Shown: positions 1-5,302 of the stretch, piece after piece
Position numbering within the stretch: position 1 is the first letter of the stretch
How the letters are laid out: every line of letters starts with the position of its first letter
Assembly: GCA_007135995.1 (NCBI GenBank)
Contig: SLHU01000230.1
Coordinates: 1 to 5,302, forward strand
Direction: 5' to 3'
Length of the DNA stretch: 5,302 bases
Source of the DNA: Clostridiales bacterium
Lineage (GTDB): Bacteria; Bacillota; Clostridia; Saccharofermentanales; UBA5734
Position numbers and translations under genes: made by a program
The notes under the pieces: model-generated
Databases searched by the model: none
The model's input: the letters and a program-made list of their open reading frames with translations, nothing else
What the model was told of the DNA's origin: nothing

Positions 1-44
1 AGTGTTCATTATAGCTCAAGCTGTATGCTGAAAGAAAAATGATA

Positions 45-1040
45 TTAATCAGGGATCACAATGTTTTCCCGCGTATTGCCGCGCTGATTGACCGGTATGA
101 AGCCCATTTCTTCCATGCTGGTCAGCTTTTGTTCAACGGCGTTATGCCGCAAAGTGGCAAATAGCTCTGCCTGAACCGCTGCGTAATAGGGCACCACAAA
201 GATAACGCCTATGCCGCAGGCCAAAATGCCAAGAAGGAACCAGCCGATAAAAGACAGATCGAGGAGAAACATATCAAATTTATGGCCGGAAGTCATGCTC
301 ATCGAAAGCTTCAAGGCACGCTTGTAACCAATTCTGGCGTTGTCACCCAGAATCCACGGGGTCATCCGGTAGCTGTAGCTTTTAATAATCACCGGGATTG
401 AAAATGCGATGCTGCCGATGATCCATACGGCAAACAGCAGTAAAGCTTCGCTTAAGAAGCGCTCCATCATATCCTCAGTCATATTCTGACGAAAAAACTG
501 AAGACTGATCACGCGGGCGATCGCCAGAACAGCCAGCACAGCGGTTGGAATCAAGGCCAGCAGTCCCCACAGGAACAAAAAGAGGTTCTTCCAGAACATG
601 CTGCCAACCACCGTAAGGAAATTGCCGTAGCGAAACATATAAAACAGCTGTCCGATTGACGGGGTGGCCTGTGATTCCCGGCTGCGCGAATACCAGCGGT
701 TGCCGCCAACCTCAATAACCGGCGCTATGAAGATTGAGTAGGCCAGGGCAATCAGGCCGGCGAATATGCCAAACAGCATCAACAGGATAATCACCCGGCT
801 GTCGAAGAATGTCTCGAACGGCATGTTAAAGCTAAAATTCCCGCTGAACGGCTCGCCATGCCAGGGTCTGAACGAGCTTCCCCTGCTAAAAACATTATGA
901 TCACCGAAATTAAATCCCCAGCCATAGCTGCCTGTACCAGAGGTCAGCAAGCTGACCAGCAAAGACACCACAAAAGCCTTCCAGTATTTACCGCGCAGGT
1001 TTTCCTTCGCCTGGTATTTCAAACCACTTCTAGTCCACAT
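45..1040 (-). CDS. DUF975 family integral membrane protein
   Basis: This gene encodes a 331-residue multi-pass membrane protein of the DUF975 family, whose biochemical role is unknown. The family is recognised from an N-terminal LKYQAKENLRGKYWKAF stretch (residues 7-23), which resembles the usual 'LK..AK..L.G.W..A' opening. A conserved C-terminal block also fits: SYRMTPWILGDN (223-234), then FLLDLSFIGWFLLGIL (258-273), then VPYYAAVQAELFATLR (283-298). Hydrophobic segments lie at about 21-35, 83-108, 150-178, 197-220 and 257-290. The loop at 35-80, between the first two segments, is unusually rich in Gly, Phe, Ser and Trp. I chose the ATG at 1040 because GAGGAGG (1047-1053) sits 6 nt before it; an in-frame start seven codons upstream has no such site. 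The gene is divergent from argJ and has its own likely promoter. No terminator is evident in the 44 bp that follow. Family assignment is firm; function is not inferred. Confidence 0.9.
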   Translation of the reverse strand: MWTRSGLKYQAKENLRGKYWKAFVVSLLVSLLTSGTGSYGWGFNFGDHNVFSRGSSFRPWHGEPFSGNFSFNMPFETFFDSRVIILLMLFGIFAGLIALAYSIFIAPVIEVGGNRWYSRSRESQATPSIGQLFYMFRYGNFLTVVGSMFWKNLFLFLWGLLALIPTAVLAVLAIARVISLQFFRQNMTEDMMERFLSEALLLFAVWIIGSIAFSIPVIIKSYSYRMTPWILGDNARIGYKRALKLSMSMTSGHKFDMFLLDLSFIGWFLLGILACGIGVIFVVPYYAAVQAELFATLRHNAVEQKLTSMEEMGFIPVNQRGNTRENIVIPD

Positions 1041-1046
1041 AAAAAG

Positions 1047-1053
1047 CCTCCTC
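1047..1053 (-). promoter_or_regulatory. Ribosome binding site of the DUF975 gene
   Basis: On the minus strand the sequence reads GAGGAGG, then CTTTTT, then ATG. This is a near-perfect Shine-Dalgarno at 6 nt spacing. It decides the start at 1040 over the in-frame start at 1061. Confidence 0.85.
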
Positions 1054-1069
1054 AAATACACTCTTCTTC

Positions 1070-1098
1070 ATTATACCGGATTTTCACCTGACTGTATT
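1070..1098 (-). promoter_or_regulatory. Probable sigma-A type promoter of the DUF975 gene
   Basis: On the minus strand a perfect TATAAT -10 box lies at 1075-1070. A weak -35 candidate, AATACA (1098-1093), sits 17 bp upstream and shares only the last three bases with TTGACA. Transcription would start near 1063, giving a short leader that ends in the strong ribosome binding site. The -10 call is good; the -35 is poor, so an activator could be needed. That last point is inference. Confidence 0.55.
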
Positions 1099-1129
1099 CG
1101 TTTTCTGACCGCTCATTTTGACGTTTTGA

Positions 1130-1158
1130 TTGATGATTTTGTTCGTCACGGCTATAAT
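1130..1158 (+). promoter_or_regulatory. Probable sigma-A type promoter of argJ
   Basis: TTGATG (1130-1135) and TATAAT (1153-1158) are separated by exactly 17 bp, so the -35 matches five of six consensus positions and the -10 matches all six. The transcript would begin near 1165, about 94 nt before the preferred argJ ATG. That leaves room for the structured leader described separately. No convincing ARG-box palindrome (TGAAT-A/T-rich-ATTCA type) overlaps it. Confidence 0.75.
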
Positions 1159-1195
1159 GATGTGAAGATAAAGTATGAACATGTGAGATTATGTG

Positions 1196-1258
1196 AAAGG
1201 TGGTGAAAAAAAGTTTTTCTCCCATGACGAAAGTCACGGGATTAAGGACTTTGTAAAT
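1196..1258 (+). promoter_or_regulatory. Structured argJ leader: strong SD, stem-loop, second SD
   Basis: AAAGGTGGTGA (1196-1206) matches the full Shine-Dalgarno AAAGGAGGTGA at 10 of 11 positions, yet no start codon follows at normal spacing. Immediately after it, 1210-1252 can fold into one long hairpin. The lower stem pairs 1210-1218 with 1244-1252, including two G-U pairs. A small internal loop follows. The upper stem pairs 1220-1228 with 1233-1241, with a single A/C mismatch, and is closed by a GAAA tetraloop (1229-1232). The hairpin contains a second SD-like AAGGA (1244-1248), located 10 nt before the ATG at 1259. If the hairpin forms, AAGGA is masked and the strong SD is brought to 9 nt from the ATG. 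Base pairing is read directly from the sequence; a regulatory role is inference. Confidence 0.5.
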
Positions 1259-2467
1259 ATGAATTGGATTGACAGCAGCATTACAGCGGTTAAAGGATTT
1301 AAGGCAAGCGGGGTTGCCTGCGGGCTGAAAAAAGATGAACAGCCTGATCTGGCACTTATTGTCAGTGAGAAAATGGCCTCTGCCGCCGGTGTTTTTACAA
1401 AAAACATAGTGAAGGGCCATTCTTTGCAGCTGACGATGAAAAGAATGGAAAAAGGTCAGGCGCAGGCTTTGATCATCAACAGCGGGAATGCCAATGCCTG
1501 TGTAGGCGAGACCGGCATGACCGACGCTAAAACCATGGCATCGCTGGTGGCCAGTAAAATTAACTGCAAACCGGATGATGTTCTGGTGGGGTCTACAGGT
1601 GTTATTGGTCAGCCGCTCAATATGCACGCTATTCGCGGCGGCATCGAAAAGGCAGTCAGCCAGCTGAGCAGCGACACTAAGGCAGGTCATCTGGCTGAAA
1701 AGGCGATTATGACAACCGACCTTATCCCAAAAGAGGCCGTTGTCAGGTTTTCAATCGGTGAACAAGCGGTAACCGTTGCCGGTATGGCAAAGGGCTCAGG
1801 CATGATCCATCCGAATATGGCCACCATGATTGGTGTCATCGCGATGGACTGCGCTGTCAGTCAGCCGCTGCTGGCCGCCATACTAAAACGCGTGACGAAC
1901 CGGACGTTCAACCGCGTATCGATTGATGGTGATACAAGTGTCTGCGATATGGTTATCGCGATGGCTAATGGCCTTTCAGGAGCCGGGACTATTCAAAAAG
2001 AGACCGCTGAAGCAGAAAAACTGGAAAAAGCGATAGAAGCAGTGTGCACAAGGCTGGCCCGGCTGATCGCTGCTGACGGCGAAGGCGCAACAAAACTGGT
2101 GGAGGTGCGAGCTGAAGGCCTTCGCAGTCAGGAAGACGCTTTTAAAATGGTCACAGCCGTTGCCAAATCACCTCTGGTCAAGACCGCGCTTTTTGGCGAG
2201 GACGCCAACTGGGGACGGATTTTGACCGCTGCGGGGTATTCGGGTGCCAACTTTAATCCTGAGAAGATTGATATCTGTATCGGCAGTTTAAAAGTGTGTG
2301 AAAATGGTGTTGCGCTTGCCTTTGACGAGGCCAAAGCCAAGTCAATTCTTCAGGAAAAAGAAATTGTGATCAAGCTGCTGCTGAAAGAAGGCGATGCGTG
2401 GGACCGCATGTGGACCTGTGATTTTTCTTATGATTATGTGAAAATCAACGGCAGCTACAGAACCTAA
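1259..2467 (+). CDS. argJ: Glutamate N-acetyltransferase / amino-acid acetyltransferase ArgJ
   Basis: ArgJ transfers the acetyl group from N-acetylornithine to glutamate, giving ornithine and N-acetylglutamate in the cyclic arginine pathway in the cytoplasm. Bifunctional members also use acetyl-CoA, and the sequence alone does not settle which type this is. It has 402 residues, normal for the family. The self-cleavage and nucleophile motif is GSGMIHPNMATM, with the predicted cleavage before Thr189, giving alpha (1-188) and beta (189-402) chains. The oxyanion-hole pair is Thr113-Gly114 in STGVIG. DGEGATK (273-279), DANWGRI (315-321) and the C-terminal NGSYRT are also family hallmarks. I prefer the ATG at 1259 because family members start about 10-20 residues before the KGF..AGV block. 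A GTG at 1193 would add 22 unsupported residues and lacks a good upstream SD. No argC, argB or argD adjoins it, so here it is transcribed alone from its own promoter. Confidence 0.95.
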   Translation: MNWIDSSITAVKGFKASGVACGLKKDEQPDLALIVSEKMASAAGVFTKNIVKGHSLQLTMKRMEKGQAQALIINSGNANACVGETGMTDAKTMASLVASKINCKPDDVLVGSTGVIGQPLNMHAIRGGIEKAVSQLSSDTKAGHLAEKAIMTTDLIPKEAVVRFSIGEQAVTVAGMAKGSGMIHPNMATMIGVIAMDCAVSQPLLAAILKRVTNRTFNRVSIDGDTSVCDMVIAMANGLSGAGTIQKETAEAEKLEKAIEAVCTRLARLIAADGEGATKLVEVRAEGLRSQEDAFKMVTAVAKSPLVKTALFGEDANWGRILTAAGYSGANFNPEKIDICIGSLKVCENGVALAFDEAKAKSILQEKEIVIKLLLKEGDAWDRMWTCDFSYDYVKINGSYRT

Positions 2468-2643
2468 AGGACGCGTGACAAAACTCACCCATTTCTGGAT
2501 TCTGAAGTGCAAAGATTTCGTTCGCCAGTTTTCTTACAATGTCGATATATTGATCAGTCTTGAAACCGTCCATATACTCAGTTTAGGAGAGCATCGCGAC
2601 GCCGTTTGCTCCAAGACACACTTCATTTGACCAAAACAATCGT

Positions 2644-2694
2644 GCGCAAGCCCCATCTAAGCGTCCAGCTTAGGTGGGGCGGGTTCACTTGCGC
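2644..2694. repeat. Nested inverted repeat with 13-bp stem
   Basis: The inner stem pairs 2650-2662 (GCCCCATCTAAGC) with 2668-2680 (GCTTAGGTGGGGC). It has 13 pairs with one G-U and a GTCCA loop. An outer repeat, GCGCAAG (2644-2650) and CTTGCGC (2688-2694), flanks it, leaving the GGGTTCA segment bulged on the right side. The inner stem is strong in RNA or single-stranded DNA. There is no T-run directly after it on either strand, so it is not a textbook intrinsic terminator. Confidence 0.8.
2650..2688 (+). mobile_element. Probable IS200/IS605-family right-end remnant
   Basis: A subterminal hairpin with a CCCC..GGGG stem just after a tnpB C-terminus, followed within a few bases by TTCAC, is the usual right end of IS200/IS605 elements carrying tnpB (IS1341-type). 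Here the hairpin is followed by GGGTTCAC ending at 2688. The plus-strand frame entering the hairpin reads QAPSKRPA then stop (TAG), resembling the 'EAP.(F/K)R..' tails that many TnpB proteins acquire by reading into this hairpin. No TnpA tyrosine transposase, no TnpB RuvC or zinc-finger motif and no left end are visible. At most this is a solo end or decayed element. The assignment rests on motif recall and has not been tested by a search. Confidence 0.5.
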
Positions 2695-2722
2695 TCAATT
2701 ATAAAGGCAGTGTCATGGTTAT

Positions 2723-5086
2723 TTACAGAAAATCGAAGTGAATCTTGCCATCTTTCATGTCGGCTGATATGGCGGTCTTATCGCTCAGTTTACCCGATAG
2801 CAGCAGATCAGCCAGCGGATCTTCAAGAAGCCGCTGTATGGTCTTTCGCAGGGGTCTCGCGCCATATTTGGGGTCATAGCCTTTCTCAGCCAGGTGATCT
2901 TTTACCAGTTCTGTAACAACAAAATCAAGCCCTTTGTCTTTCATCTGAGCAATCACTTCCGCGAGCATCAGATCAACAATCTTGCGGATCTCCTCTGCTG
3001 TCAGCTCACGGAAGACAACGATCTCGTCAATCCGGTTTAAAAATTCCGGACGGAACATTTCCTTCAGCACCGACTGTACTCTGTTTTCCAGCGCTACATA
3101 GCCATCGTTGCCGAAACCAAATGTATTTGCCTTCAAAGTTGTACCGGCATTTGATGTCATAATAATCAAGGTGTTTTCAAAATTGACCATCCGCCCATGA
3201 CTGTCTGTCAGGCGGCCGTCATCAAGGATCTGCAGCAGGATATTAAAGACATCTGCGTGCGCTTTTTCAATTTCATCAAGTAAAATGACACTATAGGGTT
3301 TGCGGCGGATTTTTTCGGTGAGCTGACCGCCGTCATCATAGCCAACATAGCCTGGCGGCGAACCGATCAGTTTGCTGACTGTATGCGGCTCCATGAATTC
3401 GGACATGTCAAGGCGGACCAGCGCGTCTTCAGTGTTAAACATGGCTTCCGCCACTGCTTTCACCAGTTCTGTTTTTCCGACGCCGGTCGGTCCGACAAAA
3501 ATAAACGAAGCGGGCTTGTGGCGTTTGCCGAAACCGGCACGATGCCGGCGAATCGCACGGGACAGGGCCGAAACAGCCTGATCCTGGCCAACCACCCGTT
3601 CGTGCAGGCGTTCCTCAAGATGCAGCAGCTTTTCAGACTCAGTTTCGCTGATTCTCTGCATCGGAATACCGGTCCACATTTCAACAACCTTAGCAATATC
3701 TTCACTGCTGATCTCAACAGGACGACTATCCTCTTCAAGATCTTTGAGTTCTTTTTCCACCCGCAGCAGATGCGAACGAATATCGGCCTGCTTTTCATAT
3801 AGATTAACGTCTTCCGGACTGTTGGCTATCTGCGTTTCCACCTTTTCCATATCGTGGTTCATCTCATCATATGCGCTGCGTTTTTTCTTCAGCTCAACCA
3901 GCGTCATGTCTTTCAGGTTGGCACTTGAACCGGCCTCATCCAGCAGATCAATCGCTTTATCGGGCAGGAAGCGGTCTGTGATATAGCGCTCCGACATTCT
4001 GACTGCCTGTTCAATGACCGAATCATCGAAGGTCACATGGTGATGCTTTTCATAATAGTCGCGAATCCCTTTCAGGATCTCCACCGATTCGGCAATGGAG
4101 GGTTCATCGACGATCACCTTCTGAAAGCGGCGCTCCAGTGCCGAGTCTTTTTCTATAAAGCGGCGATATTCATCGAGTGTGGTTGAACCAATCACTTTAA
4201 TCTCGCCTTTTGCCAGTGCCGGCTTGAGAATATTGGCCGCGTTCATCGCGCCTTCAGCATCACCGGCTCCCATTATATTATGCAGCTCATCAATGACGAG
4301 AATGATATTCCCTGAACGGCGGGCATCATCGACAACGCCCTTCATGCGGCTTTCAAACTGGCCGCGAAACTGTGTGCCGGCGACCATCGCGGTCATGTCA
4401 AGCAGATATACTTCCTGGTCCAGAAGCTTTGCGGGTACTTCGCCCGCGTCGATTTTCACCGCCAGTCCTTCAGCAATCGCGGTCTTGCCAACGCCGGGCT
4501 CACCGAGCAGAACCGGGTTGTTTTTTGTTCGCCGGTTGAGAATCTGAATCACTCTCGCCAGCTCTTTATCACGGCCGATAATCCGGTCTATTTTTCCCTG
4601 GGTTGCTTTCATCGTCAGATTAGTACCAAACTGATCAAGAAATTTGCGCCTTTTTTCCGGTTTCGCCCGCTCATTTTTATCACCTGAGCGGCTGTTGCGG
4701 CGTGTCTCGGATACTTCATCCGATTCACTGCCGATTGATGCCGGCAAAAGCTCATTTCGCTTCTCATCATCGTCTTCATCCTGATCCGACTCTTCGCTGG
4801 CCATATCCGCCAGCGCTTCCATATCAAGACTGCCGCTGATCAGCGATTTAAACAGCGCTTCCGGGCTTTGCCCGTCCATATGCGACATCACATTATTCAT
4901 CCGATCAGTGAGCTCATCAATATTGCTGTCATTAATCCCGGCTTTCGTGAACAGCTCATCCATGCCGCCCAGTCCCGTGCGGTACGCACATTTAAGACAA
5001 AGGCCTTCACTGATACGCTGGCCATTTTCAAATCGGGTTGTAAAAACAACTGCTACATTTTTTTTGCACATTACACATTTTGCCAT
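2723..5086 (-). CDS. clpE: ClpE-type AAA+ unfoldase, ATP-binding subunit of Clp protease
   Basis: This 787-residue cytoplasmic AAA+ chaperone should unfold proteins and feed them to ClpP. The N-terminus has a C4 zinc finger (Cys4, Cys7, Cys30, Cys33), as in ClpE, instead of the double Clp_N repeat of ClpC and ClpB. A charged linker (about 94-148) with an Asp/Glu run follows. AAA-1 has Walker A GEPGVGKT (195-202), pore loop AGTQFRG (236-242), Walker B ILVIDE (262-267) and arginine finger region LERRF (317-321). A short coiled-coil, UVR-like insert spans about 397-455. AAA-2 has Walker A GPTGVGKT (532-539), pore loop GYVG (579-582), Walker B VILLDE (600-605) and sensor 2 GARPLR (742-747). The FGF at 656-658 occupies the ClpP-binding loop position. 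I chose the ATG at 5086, preceded by AAAAGGAAA with about 10 nt spacing; the TTG at 5095 lies too close to that site. It is longer than the roughly 700 residues of Bacillus ClpE, mostly in the linker. ClpC-like naming is possible. Confidence 0.93.
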   Translation of the reverse strand: MAKCVMCKKNVAVVFTTRFENGQRISEGLCLKCAYRTGLGGMDELFTKAGINDSNIDELTDRMNNVMSHMDGQSPEALFKSLISGSLDMEALADMASEESDQDEDDDEKRNELLPASIGSESDEVSETRRNSRSGDKNERAKPEKRRKFLDQFGTNLTMKATQGKIDRIIGRDKELARVIQILNRRTKNNPVLLGEPGVGKTAIAEGLAVKIDAGEVPAKLLDQEVYLLDMTAMVAGTQFRGQFESRMKGVVDDARRSGNIILVIDELHNIMGAGDAEGAMNAANILKPALAKGEIKVIGSTTLDEYRRFIEKDSALERRFQKVIVDEPSIAESVEILKGIRDYYEKHHHVTFDDSVIEQAVRMSERYITDRFLPDKAIDLLDEAGSSANLKDMTLVELKKKRSAYDEMNHDMEKVETQIANSPEDVNLYEKQADIRSHLLRVEKELKDLEEDSRPVEISSEDIAKVVEMWTGIPMQRISETESEKLLHLEERLHERVVGQDQAVSALSRAIRRHRAGFGKRHKPASFIFVGPTGVGKTELVKAVAEAMFNTEDALVRLDMSEFMEPHTVSKLIGSPPGYVGYDDGGQLTEKIRRKPYSVILLDEIEKAHADVFNILLQILDDGRLTDSHGRMVNFENTLIIMTSNAGTTLKANTFGFGNDGYVALENRVQSVLKEMFRPEFLNRIDEIVVFRELTAEEIRKIVDLMLAEVIAQMKDKGLDFVVTELVKDHLAEKGYDPKYGARPLRKTIQRLLEDPLADLLLSGKLSDKTAISADMKDGKIHFDFL

Positions 5087-5091
5087 CAGAA

Positions 5092-5136
5092 TCAATTTCC
5101 TTTTCTATCAGCGCCTAGAGCGTCTGTTATCAGCAT
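5092..5136 (-). CDS. Possible 14-residue leader peptide upstream of clpE
   Basis: On the minus strand AAAAAAGGTGA is followed by an ATG at 5136, 7 nt after the GG. This opens a frame encoding MLITDALGADRKGN and then TGA (5094-5092). The stop lies 5 nt before the clpE ATG, and the clpE Shine-Dalgarno lies inside this ORF. That geometry would allow translational coupling or leader-peptide control. It is too short for coding statistics, and an alternative ATG at 5140 in another frame gives a 10-residue peptide. Treat it as a candidate only. Confidence 0.25.
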   Translation of the reverse strand: MLITDALGADRKGN

Positions 5137-5160
5137 TCATTCACCTTTTTTCAGGCGCTG
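5109..5160. repeat. 8-bp inverted repeat between the upstream gene and clpE
   Basis: CAGCGCCT (5109-5116) and AGGCGCTG (5153-5160) are perfect inverted repeats separated by 36 nt. In the clpE transcript the first arm would cover the end and stop codon of the upstream gene. The second arm would lie just before the clpE Shine-Dalgarno. Pairing would loop out the SD of the candidate leader peptide. No U-tract follows, so it is not an intrinsic terminator. Confidence 0.5.
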
Positions 5161-5302
5161 CTTTTATTTTGGCTTTTTCGACCCGTCTTTGCCGGTCTTC
5201 TTATTTTCTTCGCTTTTTGATCCGTTTCATCAGGTGAGACTGAAGCAAGCTCAGATCCAGCAGGATCCAGCTTCAAAACACGTCTCAGATAACGACCGGT
5301 AT
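5151..5302 (-). CDS. C-terminal end of an unidentified protein (partial)
   Basis: The last 49 residues of a protein are present; the gene enters from beyond the right edge and stops with TGA at 5153-5151. The visible part begins TGRYLRRVLKLDPAG, then has a polar stretch (SPDETDQ). It ends in a strongly basic tail rich in Lys, Arg, Ser and Asn. Basic disordered tails of this kind are common on nucleic-acid-binding or membrane-associated proteins, but the fragment carries no diagnostic motif and I do not recognise it. The frame is open from the window edge to the stop and the codons look normal. It lies 64 bp upstream of clpE on the same strand. No promoter is evident between them, so they may be co-transcribed. 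Confidence 0.6.
   Translation of the reverse strand, partial: TGRYLRRVLKLDPAGSELASVSPDETDQKAKKIRRPAKTGRKSQNKSSA

Larger units (their letters stand above)
2468..2722. other. Intergenic region between convergent argJ and clpE
   Basis: This 255 bp stretch contains no intact gene that I can support. Its right third holds a strong stem-loop resembling an IS200/IS605 right end. Its left part may be decayed coding sequence. On the minus strand one frame is open from 2582 past the argJ stop, and from 2669 to 2586, broken by a single TAA at 2585-2583. Read across that stop it gives protein-like text including DGFKTDQYIDIVRKLANEI. I do not recognise the protein. Neither argJ nor clpE has a classic U-tract terminator here, although the stem-loop could slow transcription from both sides. 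Confidence 0.5.

Noticed and set aside
1..44. Terminator or gene after the DUF975 stop.
   Set aside because: Only a tiny AGCTCAAGCT palindrome and a lone TATAAT on the minus strand (13-8) are present. Neither is enough for a call.
1114..1129. Tandem octamers TCAAAACG and TCAAAATG on the minus strand, suggestive of CtsR heptads.
   Set aside because: The period is 8 bp, not the 10 bp of CtsR sites, and the G before TCAAA is missing in one copy.
1161..1190. Possible ARG box (AhrC/ArgR operator) near the argJ promoter.
   Set aside because: TGAA occurs twice but as direct copies, without the required TTCA inverted half-site at correct spacing.
1203..1252. Leader hairpin read on the minus strand as a terminator (a T7 run follows the stem).
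   Set aside because: The T-run starts several bases after the upper stem, and no minus-strand gene ends there.
1224..1256. Ten-codon ORF (MTKVTGLRTL) ending 2 nt before the argJ ATG.
   Set aside because: Its ATG lies inside the hairpin upper stem and the only good SD is 20 nt upstream, so independent initiation is unlikely.
1193..1258. GTG start at 1193 giving a 424-residue ArgJ.
   Set aside because: Family members do not need the extra 22 residues, and there is no good SD before the GTG. Kept as an alternative because the frame is open.
1052..1690. Minus-strand 212-codon open frame antisense to argJ.
   Set aside because: It lies almost entirely under the confident argJ frame, has no recognisable domain, and its sequence looks like the reverse reading of argJ codons.
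2475..2630. Plus-strand 51-codon ORF starting with GTG just after argJ, preceded by AAAGGA.
   Set aside because: The SD is only 3 nt from the GTG, the peptide has no recognisable motif, and the opposite strand looks more protein-like over the same bases.
3383..3802. Plus-strand 139-codon open frame within clpE.
   Set aside because: Antisense shadow of the AAA+ modules, with no start site or domain support.

Overview
The window looks like chromosomal DNA from a Gram-positive Bacillota (low-GC Firmicutes type) with moderate base composition, near 50% G+C by eye. The grounds are consensus sigma-A type promoters, purine-rich ribosome binding sites, a DUF975 membrane protein, and a ClpE-type Clp ATPase with an N-terminal four-cysteine zinc finger. 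The genus cannot be named from this sequence alone.

Layout from left to right. Bases 1-44 hold no gene. A minus-strand gene (45-1040) encodes a DUF975 multi-pass membrane protein of unknown function. It is divergent from argJ (ATG 1259 to 2467, plus strand), which encodes the arginine-biosynthesis enzyme glutamate N-acetyltransferase. The 218 bp between their start codons hold one recognisable promoter in each direction and an elaborate argJ leader. That leader has a near-consensus Shine-Dalgarno, then a long stem-loop capped by GAAA, then the ATG. Bases 2468-2722 separate argJ from the convergent clp gene. They contain a strong stem-loop followed by GGTTCAC that looks like the right end of an IS200/IS605-family (tnpB type) element, plus possible protein relics. 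No intact transposase is present. A large minus-strand gene (2723-5086) encodes a ClpE/ClpC-class AAA+ unfoldase with two ATPase modules. Upstream of it in the same direction is the C-terminal end of an unidentified protein (stop at 5151, running off the window at 5302). The 64 bp gap carries an inverted repeat and a possible 14-codon leader ORF.

The genes do not form one pathway. ArgJ makes N-acetylglutamate while releasing ornithine, but no other arg gene is visible. The Clp ATPase probably feeds unfolded substrates to ClpP, which is not in the window. The features most worth a second look are non-coding: the argJ leader fold, the leader ORF and inverted repeat before clpE, and the insertion-sequence end between argJ and clpE.
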